Source: Phytopythium helicoides
Lineage: Eukaryota > Oomycota > Peronosporomycetes > Pythiales > Pythiaceae
Assembly (NCBI GenBank): GCA_024867545.1
Contig: JANFNE010000020.1
Span: forward strand, 620,001-684,000
Length of the DNA stretch: 64,000 nucleotides
Direction: 5' to 3'
This document shows, in pieces, positions 10,179 to 19,173 of the stretch; within the stretch, counting starts at the first letter, position 1; every line of letters starts with the position of its first letter. Below the pieces are notes generated by a model. That model ran no database searches, was not told the origin of the DNA, and saw only the letters and a list, made by a program, of their open reading frames with translations. Both the position numbers and the translations under genes were made by a program.

Positions 10179-11612
10179 ATGAAGAACCTCGAGGCCGGCT
10201 CTCCCGGCTACGCTTCCCACGCCTCGCCCAAGATCAACGGAGACGCCCAAGATGCCCCGGGTGCCAACCCGTCCATTTGGCTGCTGCTCGCCGTCTCGCT
10301 CCCGCGCATGGCTCTCAACATGGCCTGGTCAGCTCAGTGGGCCGCACTCGGACCCTACCTCCAGACCATGCTCCCCAACTTCGCCGTCCAGATCACCCAG
10401 TACATCGGACCCATCTGCGGCACCATCATCGGACCCAGCATCGGCGTCTTCAGTGACCGATGCACCAGTCGATGGGGCCGTCGTCGACCTTTCCTCATGG
10501 TCGCTGCCGTCGCCAGCATCATCTGCTGGATACTCATGGGCTACACGCGCGAGATCGGAGACGCGCTCGGAGACGTCGGCAACGGAGCCGAAGGAGAGGT
10601 CACCCACCGCACATGGACCTCCGTCTTCACGGTCGTTTTCTACCTTTGGATGGATATCACGTGCAACATCGTGCAGACGCCGGCGATGCTGCTGATTGCA
10701 GACCTCGCGGGGGAGCGGCAGACCCTTGGTGCGTCGCTGGGCCAGGCTTGGTCGACTCTCGGGTCGATTCTCGTGGCGGGGTACATTGAGTTCTTCGGAC
10801 CGGCGTACAACTCGATCCACTGGTTCATGGGGATGCTCTCGGTCGTCATGGCGGTCAGCGTCGGTGTGGCCTGCGTGTTTGGCAAGGAGACGCCGCTGGA
10901 CAAGAGCGAGATCGAGCCGATGTCGGGCTGGAAGAGCGTGCTGTCGGCGTTTGGTGCTATTTGGACGGGTTTCCGCACACTGCCCAAGGTGCTCATGATC
11001 TACTGCCTCATGTTCTTCTTCGTCCAGTACGGCTACACGGCGTACAACGGCAACAAGGGCCAGTTCTTCGGCCTTGTCGTCTACGATGGTACAGCTGAGA
11101 GCGCCGACTCGTGCGGTGACAACTGCTCGGAGGCTCAGCTCGCGTACAACCACGGCGTGTCGATTGCCGGTGGTCGCGCTGATCTGCTCTTCAACGTGGT
11201 GGGCTACATCTTCGCGCTGTCGCTGCCGTTCTTCGTGCGCACGATCGGTGCCAAGTGGACGCTGACGCTCGCCATCATCCCTCAGATGCTTCTGTTGGGG
11301 ATGGCTTGGTCGACGAACGTGACGTTCGACGTGTTCGTGGTGGCTATTTGCGGTGTCACGCAGAACTGCGCGTTCGCGTTGCTGGTGCCTGTGATTCTGC
11401 ACGTGTTCGGTCCGGACCAGGAAATCGGCATGTATGTGGGTGCGATCAACTCGGCGAACTGCTTCGGCCAGCTGCTGAACTTCATTGTCGGGACGGCGCT
11501 GGTGCAGACGTCTCTTGGCTACAAGCTGCCGGTGTTCGTTGGTGGCGTGATGAGCGTTCTCGGCTTCGTGACCTCGCTCTTCTTCCTGAAGCTCAAGATG
11601 AACTCGATGTAG
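10179..11612 (+). CDS. GPH/SLC45-type sugar transporter, copy 3
   Basis: Predicted 477-residue MFS sugar symporter, near-identical to copy 2, with the DRCTSRWGRRRPF motif and about 12 membrane segments. The start at 10179 (MKNLEAGSPGY) matches the paralogue; the open frame extends upstream to 10029 but that part lies in the promoter homology. In the second half it shares KSEIEP and VLMIYC with the distant copy 1 rather than with its mirror copy 2, and the codons for DITCN (GATATCACG) are also those of copy 1. This suggests gene conversion among the three copies. No introns or breaks. Confidence 0.85.
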   Translation: MKNLEAGSPGYASHASPKINGDAQDAPGANPSIWLLLAVSLPRMALNMAWSAQWAALGPYLQTMLPNFAVQITQYIGPICGTIIGPSIGVFSDRCTSRWGRRRPFLMVAAVASIICWILMGYTREIGDALGDVGNGAEGEVTHRTWTSVFTVVFYLWMDITCNIVQTPAMLLIADLAGERQTLGASLGQAWSTLGSILVAGYIEFFGPAYNSIHWFMGMLSVVMAVSVGVACVFGKETPLDKSEIEPMSGWKSVLSAFGAIWTGFRTLPKVLMIYCLMFFFVQYGYTAYNGNKGQFFGLVVYDGTAESADSCGDNCSEAQLAYNHGVSIAGGRADLLFNVVGYIFALSLPFFVRTIGAKWTLTLAIIPQMLLLGMAWSTNVTFDVFVVAICGVTQNCAFALLVPVILHVFGPDQEIGMYVGAINSANCFGQLLNFIVGTALVQTSLGYKLPVFVGGVMSVLGFVTSLFFLKLKMNSM

Positions 11613-12269
11613 AGTTGTTACTGCTGTTTGTTTTCTTTAGTACCTTAGGTTGTGCCAATTGCCTAAAGAATTGGTTTGCCATTTTTGTTTGTTTTCTTGT
11701 GAAGCGACTTTTTCTACAGTCTAACACTGAATGCAGATGATTGTGTGGCAGTGGGTATTTCTCGTCCGTTGCTTCCCACCTAACCTGTATTTGTCTCGGC
11801 CCTGCTGGAAAATGCGTACTCTGCGCAAATCGGCGTTGTTGATACTGTGTCGGGTCTTTTGCGTCACCGCTTTCAAGGGTCAGTTTGTCGTCGGTGCTAT
11901 CTATCGCCTACCGAGATACTGTTTGCTCTTGGTCCAAGAGCAACGAACAGCACAGCGGTCTGCAGGATTCAAATGCGCGTTAAGTTATCGACTCCGTTGC
12001 TCCACGTTTTCATCCTCCAAACTACAAAATATTGAAGGGTAGAGCAGCCCCCTTCGAGGTTCTTGATGCTGGAGCAGCGGGACTGAGCGAGGTGGTGCGA
12101 GTGCGTCGACGGACTTCGGAGTAAAACGGCGAACGACTGCAGGAGTCGCTGCGTACAGTTGTATCCCATTGGGAAACCAGCGGAGATCTCTTTGTTTGTT
12201 GCGACTCGTTTGGATTCGCCGGCACCGAGTACTGAATTTTTATATATCGCGTACTGACCGACACTTGGT

Positions 12270-13582
12270 ATGAAGCGACAATATGTGGACGACGCTGGTG
12301 ATGGCCGCGCCAGCGCCAAACGCCGAGCTCCTGCCGCCTCCAAGCCCGCCAAACGGAGTTCTGGCTCGCCTAGTGGCACCTGCGGTGGCGCGCTGAGGCC
12401 TCGCGTGGCGGTACTGGTCCCGTTCCGCGATTTGCACGCGCAGCAGCAGCGACAGCAGCACCTGCAGCGCTTCGTGCCATTCATGACGCAGTTCCTGGCT
12501 CGCCACTGCGCTGTGCACGGGTGGGGCCGCTCTACCGATGCGTCTAGACAGTGGGTGGGAGTTTGACGATTGAGGCTGAGTGTAGCGCGAGCTTCCACAT
12601 TCTGGTTGTGGAGCAGACGGCCGACGGCCGCAAGTTTAACCGCGGCAAGCTGCTCAACGCGGGCTTTGACATGGCGCGTGATGACTACGACGTGTTCATC
12701 TTTCATGACGTCGACCTGCTCCCCAGCGTGAGTTATTGCGCTGTTGAGGATGACAATCCTAAGTCTAATTGCGTTTTCTACTCGGTCATAGGACGAGCTG
12801 GGCGAGCACTATGTCACCAAGCCGCGCTCCGGGCCGATGCACATCGCTCGCGTCTGGGATCGGTGAGTTGCTCCATTTGGCTGAAAGGAGCCGTAACTAT
12901 GTTTTTCTGAGCATAAATCGATCCTTGGCAGGTACAATGAGAATCCAAACTACTTTGGCGGCGTCGTCGCCTTCACGCGGCACCAATTCCTCAAAATCAA
13001 TGGCTTCCCCAACACGTTTTGGGGGTGCGTGCCGCTACAACTCGGAGATTGGAGAGTCAGGAAAACGCCACTGGTTAAGCTTTACTTTTCATGCAGGTGG
13101 GGCGGCGAGGACAACGAGCTCTATTCGCGCGTGATGCGGACACAGCAGCAAGTCCAAACTCCCACTTCGTATGGGCCTGCAGGTTTATTCTCTCAACAGA
13201 TTGAAACGGGAGCCAACGTGGTTGTTACCTACAGCGGATCGATCACCGATCTTGAGGAGCTGGATCTGGAGTCCAAGCTCGCTGTGCTGCGCTCCTCCGA
13301 CTGGAAATGCTATGTATGTGGCTTCTGATGTAGCATCCCAATGTAAACTCTCCGACTCACGGTCACTTCATGCAGATCAAGCGGCAGCTGCTCAAAGAGC
13401 ACCACAAGACGTGGCGCCGCAATGGGCTGCGTGACTTGCAGTACGAGCTGGTGGACGCCGCCTCGATCTCCGATGAGTGCACTAAGTTCACAGTCGAGCT
13501 GGGTACCAACGACCACTGGTCGGACGCCCACTCGTTGCTGCCGTTACCACCTTGTTTCCCAACGTCGTATCTTACGACATAA
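12270..13582 (+). CDS. Beta-1,4-galactosyltransferase-like glycosyltransferase (GT7)
   Basis: Six exons: 12270-12520, 12586-12727, 12792-12862, 12932-13024, 13097-13313, 13376-13582. Introns are 62-72 nt, GT-AG, and join in frame to a 326-residue protein. GT7 landmarks appear in order: VPFRD, then HILVVEQ, KFNRGKLLNAG, the metal-binding FHDVDLLP, YFGGVVAFT, and the acceptor-binding WGGEDNE. Family members transfer galactose from UDP-Gal to N-acetylglucosamine or xylose in the Golgi. Oddly, the N-terminus (MKRQYVDDAGDG...) is basic and has no signal anchor. An in-frame TGA lies 15 bases upstream of the ATG, so no simple extension supplies one. The protein may be cytosolic, or an upstream exon may be missing from this model. 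A TATA-like TATATAT lies near 12240. Confidence 0.8.
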
Positions 13583-14590
13583 GTACATGAACTGCAAGCA
13601 ATAGTCTTTGGATGACACGCTTGTTTCTCCTTAGCATGGGCCAGGCGCCCACCAAGGAACAGAGCCCCATGAAGACAGCCTAGGCGACTCAAAGACGCTG
13701 CTGAAGTCCTTAGTCACGTAGAAGGCTTGCCGAGGGCTCATGGTTGCGTGGTGGATGCCAACGCGAAGTCCCAAATTCTCCCCGCAGCGTCGCTCCGTCG
13801 CTTCTCAGACTAGATGCGACCGTTATGGAGGAGCTGCCCTAGGGGCTAGTAGGAGAAGGCTGGCCGAGCAAGTCGCATTTGATTCTCCTCCACAGTCGGC
13901 GATTTGCAAGATGGAGTCCAAGCGGCCGCACTTCCCGGCTCACGACCCGGGGCCACGCATGCAGCCTCCAGACTCTTCCAAGGCCTTCGCCGCGGCGACA
14001 TCGGAGTCTGTCGAGCAAGCGGCAGGGATGATCGGCCACGAGGGGTGTCAAGCGCGACGTATCCAAGTCAAGGTAGCCACGCGTGGCTTCATGACGTGCA
14101 CGAGTTCGAGAGCGGACGAGGGAGCGCGCGGCGGTCGATGCGCTGCGCACTGTGCCTCCTATTGCGCAGTCGTCTTCCGAGACAGAATGACTGTGGGAGC
14201 ACGCTGTCTTCGTCCTGAAAGCTCTCCAAGTGCGGGATCGTCGCAGCTCAAGATCATCGACGTGCAGTGCAACCAGTTGTCGGGCGCTTTCCAGCGACCA
14301 CACGCCCAGCACAAGAGGCGGTGCCTTCGTCTCGGAGACCTGTCGGCAGGGACTTTGCGGCTGCTGCAGCAGCAGTAGCAGTAGGTTTCCTGCGGGCGTT
14401 ACAGGCCCAAGGGAACTTTGGTTCTTAAGGCGTTACCACCCCCGACTATGACAGCGACGCTGGCAATTCAGCTTCAACATGAACACGCTCGTTGATAGCT
14501 TTAGTCACTATTCGAGGCTATGCCACAATCGAGGTCCATCGTGCTGGTTGGCTGCCGCACATAGGGAAACTCTTGGTAGAACGGACGAGC
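13583..14590. other. Gene-poor spacer with an unassigned ORF
   Basis: An open frame at 13740-14378 (+, 212 codons) and a smaller one opposite it show no domain, no hydrophobic pattern and arginine/alanine-rich composition expected of GC-rich noncoding DNA. I see nothing else here; the right end is the DDX52 promoter. Confidence 0.4.
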
Positions 14591-17227
14591 ATGGCGAGCG
14601 GCTACTTCGGGCTCCTGGCCAAGGGCGCGAGCTTCTCCGGGCGCGCAGACGTCGCCGCCTTTAAGCAGAAGCAGAAGCGCGCGTCCTCCGGTGTGTTTTG
14701 CTGCCTCTCCCGGCTCCTGGGTCGCTCTGGAGACCTCAAAACGCTCGCGAACGTGTTTCTCTGGAGCTGACGAGCTTTCTGAGAGTGTGCAGGCTCCGTG
14801 GTGGCTCCGGCGCCAGACGCAGACGAGCTCGACTTCTTCGGCTTCAATGCGGCCGAGTACGAGCTGCTTATTGTCGATTTTGAAGCAGTAGAAGCGAACT
14901 TATGGCGCGTGAAATCGCGTGGGGCAGGGCGAAGCCAAAGGAGGACAAGCCGGCGCCGCGCGTGCGCAAGATCAGCGAGGATATGATCCCAGGATGGGCG
15001 GGCAATGAGCGGAAGGCAGGGCGCACCCAAGGGGAGCAAGCCGCGGCGCAAGCGCAAGCTGAGCGAGGGCGCCATCGAGGAGCAGAAGCTCGAGGACGAG
15101 GAGCGTCGGCAGGCCTCGCAGCTGCTGGCCCCCAAGAGCAGCAAGGCGCTCAAGCGCCGTCGCCGTAAGGAGCGTCGCCGCTCTCGTTCTGAGTCCATGG
15201 GTGCGCTATGCATGACAGGACGTTGTGAGAGGGGAGACTGACTCAGATTGTGGGAATGTGCAGGAAGCGAGCTGTCGGAAAGCAAGAGAACTGCTGAGGA
15301 CAGCGAGGAAGATAAGGAGGATAACGAGGAGCCACAAGAGGAAGAGGAAGAAAGCGAGGACGAAGAAGACAAGGAGGCGGAGGAGCAGAATGTGAGCCTC
15401 TTCAAGAACGGGCAGCCTGCGTCGGCACCTATCGATAATGCGGCTACCTCCAAGGATAGCAAGATCGACAAGGCAGCGTGCGTGTTGTTGTGGAGTTTTA
15501 TTGCCGTTTAATTCTCTGCTCATCTTCAAATTGTCCATGTTGCAGCGAGGAGGTCGCGGTATTCCGTCGACAGATGGGAATCCGCGTATCGGGTTCAACG
15601 GCGCCACCGCCTATTGCTGATTTTGCTGCGATGCGTGTGCGCAAGCACCAGCAAAAGATAAAGGCTATTCTCCTCAAGAACATCGAGGCATCCGAATACA
15701 AGGAGCCGACTCCCGTGCAGATGCAAGCAATTCCGAGCATGCTGCTTGGACGCGACGTGTTGGCGACAGCGCCTACGGGTTCCGGTAAGACTGCAGCTTT
15801 TGCCATCCCGATGCTTGCCAACTTGGCCGTTCCCTCGAGTGCGTTAAACGATGGAACGACTAGAGCCTCGGGCATTCGGTCTGTCGTTCTGTCGCCTACG
15901 CGAGAGCTTGCGGTCCAGATCCACGCCGAGTTTTCGAGGCTGAGCAAGGGAAAAAAGCTTCACCTGACACTTTTATCCAAGGCAACGGCAGCCACAATCG
16001 CGAATCAAGTCAAGTACGTTGCAGATGGATTGATGTACTCCGTTGGTGCTAACCGCTTGCTTCTTCCTTACAGGAACCAGATGAGTGTGCACGTGGATGT
16101 CCTCGTCGCCACGCCTCTGCGCCTCGTGCACTTGATCAAGGAAACGTCGCTGGACCTGTCAAGCGTCGAGATGGTATGCCTTGATGAAGCCGATCGATTG
16201 TTCGATATGGGCTTCGTCGAGCAGATCGACGAGGTTCTAGCTGCGTGCACAAATCCGAAAGTGCAGCGCGCCATGTTCAGCGCCACGATGCTCGAGGGCG
16301 TCGAAGAGATGGCTCAATCGGTCCTTCGCGACCCAATCAAGGTTGCTATCGGCGTGAAGAATGCGGGTGCAGCCACAATCGATCAGAAGCTCGTGTTTGT
16401 GGGCAAGGAAGAAGGCAAGCTGGTTGCAATGAAGCAACTCATTCAGAACGGCCTGCAGCTGCCGGCGCTGCTATTCGTGCAGAACAAAGGAGCGTGCCCA
16501 AGAACTCTACCACGAGCTTCTCTACGATGGCATCAGCATCGGAGCGGTCCACGCTGACCGAACGAAGGAGCAGCGCGACCAAGTGATTCGCCAGTTCCGC
16601 ACTGGCGAGATTTGGGTGCTCATTTGCACGGATCTTATGAGCCGCGGTATTGACTTCAAGGCCGTCAACATGGTCATCAATTACGACTTCCCTCAGGTGC
16701 ATATTTGCGTAGTCACGTTGGTGGTTGCAACGGGTCGCTGATATAGTTGTGTGGATCATCAGAGCGCTGTGAGCTACATCCATCGCATCGGTCGAACTGG
16801 TCGCGGTGGCCGCAAGGGACACGCTGTGACGTTCTTCACGGAGGACGACATGGAATACCTGCGATCGATTGCCAACGTCATGAAGCTTTCGGGCTGCGAG
16901 GTACAGGACTGGATGCTGTCCCTCAAAAAGGCCAGGTGCGACTGTGACGAGTTTCTGTAAGTGATCTGCACTCCCACCTGACTGATATTGTTGAATGTCG
17001 ACAGTGTCAACAAGCGCAAGGCGCTGCTCAAGGCACCACCTCAGCGCCGTCGGATCAGCACGGTGTCGGGCTACGATCTACAAAAGGCGAATCGCATCAA
17101 GACACTCAAGCACCGCGGTAAGGGTGAATCAAAGACTCCGCAGGTAGGCGATGACGAGGCTTCCGCGAACGAAAAGCCTGCCAAGAAAAAGAGCAAGAAG
17201 ACCAACAAGAAGGAGACCGCCGCCTAG
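14591..17227 (+). CDS. DDX52: DEAD-box RNA helicase DDX52/Rok1, one apparent frameshift
   Basis: ATP-dependent RNA helicase of the Rok1/DDX52 group, needed for 18S rRNA processing in the nucleolus. Nine exons: 14591-14690, 14793-14856, 14928-14961, 15020-15200, 15264-15477, 15546-16013, 16074-16696, 16763-16956, 17005-17227. The N-terminus has ELDFFG, as in DDX52, then an acidic/lysine linker. Helicase motifs: [10 protein letters not shown] (Q), APTGSGKT (I), PTRELA (Ia), DEAD (II), SAT (III), RGIDF (V), HRIGRTGR (VI). The exons total 2101 nt, one base more than a whole number of codons. The extra base is a G at 16489-16490: FVQNK is followed by [10 protein letters not shown] only in the next frame. 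Without it the product would be about 699 residues. Sequencing error or a recent mutation are both possible. The lysine-rich tail is typical of nucleolar helicases. Confidence 0.85.
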
Positions 17228-17425
17228 GCATTGTTGCGTGTGTATAATGGAACTGCGCGCCATGACATTTGCCAGCGTCCTCGTTTGTTCCTGGCCGATG
17301 ACGCTCCTAATGATAGGATGTACGCACGAAATAGAGATGTTTAACCGCGTCAACTGGTTCTTCCCAGCCGTCGAGGCAGGGTTCTGATCGGACACCATAC
17401 TAACAGTGCAAGCCCACAATCGACC

Positions 17426-18345
17426 ATGTTCCCCAGCTCCAGCAGCCCACGTCCGGAAAGGCCGTTCGCATCCGCGACGGACATCACTATCCACCGACCA
17501 GCGTGGCGTAGCCCGCGAGCGACGGACTACGTATCTCGACAATCTCCACGAAAGGTAAAACGTTTATTCGTCGACCTGGGATAATTCCTCACGCAGTGAA
17601 TTCCGCAGCTGCCGTCTCGCTGCAGTGGGAACTCCTACACTTCAGTTCCATTTGCTAACGACGAAGATTCCCCGCCAATGGACGAGCTCCAGTGGCGGCA
17701 GCATCGTTGGCTAGCCGCTCATGGCAAACCAAGCGACCTCAAAACTGCGCGGGAGCAAGAAACGCTGCTAAAGCGATGGTTCGAATCGTTGGACGCTGAC
17801 GGCTCGGGCGAGGTAGGCGTAGCCGAGCTCGAGGATCCGCTTGTTTCGGTCGGACTTGCACGAAATCGAGCGGATGTGCGGGAGTTAGTTGAGCGTGTTG
17901 ACCGCGATGGTAGTGGAGAGATCACGTTCGACGAGTTCTGGCCGTTATGAGCCCTCCACGAGCAGCTCGGCGGTCGAGGGCTCCGCTTCATACCCCCAAG
18001 CACCTCGCAGCTCCGCCTGCCTCAGCTCACAGTGACGACGGACCCCAGGACAACCCGGTGCTCAAGCTTTTCCATGACCTTCAGGCTGGACGTCTCGGTG
18101 ACGTCGCCATCCCATTCCCAGTGCTGATCACAGCCTATCGTCGCCGCATGCTGCTCAACGCACACATGGCCGAAGACCCTGCTGCACGAGGCCTCGGCGC
18201 TTCCGTACTACGCGCTCTTGAGAGCTCTCGTCGAGCGTCAACACAGCCAGGAAGCCCAAGACGAGGGTCAGTGGTTTCTGTTTCGGGCCGAAGCCGCAGC
18301 TTGAGCCACGGTGATGGGAACGTCATGCGGCTGCCAGCGCTATGA
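17426..18345 (+). CDS. EF-hand calcium-binding protein
   Basis: Three exons: 17426-17554, 17609-17943 and 18033-18345, together 258 residues. Intron 1 (54 nt, GTAAAA...TCCGCAG) is clear. Intron 2 (89 nt) has a weaker donor, GTTATG, but is needed to pass from frame EFWP to DDGPQDNPVLKLF. Two canonical EF-hand loops are complete, DADGSGEVGVAE and DRDGSGEITFDE, 12 residues each with acidic residues at positions 1, 3 and 12. They are followed by LFHDLQAGRLGD and a basic helix TAYRRRMLL, seen in oomycete EF-hand proteins. The tail is serine/arginine-rich. Likely a cytosolic calcium sensor; the target is unknown. A poly(A) signal AATAAA is at 18374. Confidence 0.7.
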
Positions 18346-18373
18346 AGAAAAGTGAGACGCATGGCATGAACCG

Positions 18374-18379
18374 AATAAA
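18374..18379 (+). terminator. Poly(A) signal of the EF-hand gene
   Basis: AATAAA 29 nt after the stop codon. The next gene downstream is on the opposite strand, so this is a convergent 3' region of about 300 bp. Confidence 0.45.
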
Positions 18380-18644
18380 TCAACCTTGTTGAGCTCTGTC
18401 TGTCTGGCATGGCCCGCACGGGACCACTTACTACTGTAGTGACACATGCGCCGTAGTCCACAGCGCCGTCCACTCGGGACGGTTGAATACGCGTCCTCGT
18501 TGGCCGCGTGCGAGTCAAAACTGCGGCCCGATTCGCTCGATCCGATGCCAAAGGGCCCGGATCGGCTGGGCTGCACACGCACTCGCCCACACAAGGCACA
18601 CAAGCAGGGGACGCGTCGAGACATGGGCAACGTTTGCTACTTGA

Positions 18645-19142
18645 TTACTTGGCGTTGACTGCACTCAAAGGCGGCGTCTTCCCCGATCCGCCAGCGGGTT
18701 TCTGCATTGACTGAGCAGGCTGCGCGGGCTGAGACGGAGTCGGTCCGCGAGGCCCTGCCGCCCCAGAAGGCGCACCGCCAGGCGCGCTTGCGGACGGCGC
18801 GGGCTGCCCTCCCGCGCCCAGCTTCGATCGCTTGAAGGCCGCTGCGTTCGCGGCCGCTGCCATCTGCTGCTGTGTCTGCGAAAGCGTGCGCTTCTGACCA
18901 GCCATGGACGCATCCGAAGCCTTGAGCGCGTCGGTTGTGCCTGTTGTGGCACCGGAAGATGCTGAACCAGTACCGTCGGTGCCCTGCAGATCGTCGGGGC
19001 CGAGCAGTGGCTGTGACAGATCCAGGTTGAGGAACTCGGAAGACTCCAGGTCGGCGCTGAGTCGCGCGTTGCTGGCACTTGCACTCGTCGAAGATGCACT
19101 GGGGGCACCCGTGTTCGCGACATCCGGCCTTCGTTGTTGTTG

Positions 19143-19173
<31 letters not shown>

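Larger units (their letters stand above)
9870..12156. repeat. Right arm of the 2.3-kb inverted duplication
   Basis: Reverse complement of 6743-9019. It starts at AAGTCACTG and ends at CTGCGTAC. It carries transporter copy 3, its promoter and about 540 bp of 3' flank, including the relic start at 12067-12047. The arm stops 113 bp before the ATG of the galactosyltransferase-like gene, so the duplication brought new sequence next to that promoter. Confidence 0.9.

Noticed and set aside
13740..14378. 212-codon ORF as a gene
   Set aside because: No domain, no convincing start context, composition like noncoding GC-rich DNA, and an overlapping long ORF on the opposite strand.
14857..15019. Frameshifts in the DDX52 N-terminal linker
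   Set aside because: Two ordinary introns (14857-14927 and 14962-15019) explain the frame changes and keep phase; only the base at 16489-16490 remains unexplained.
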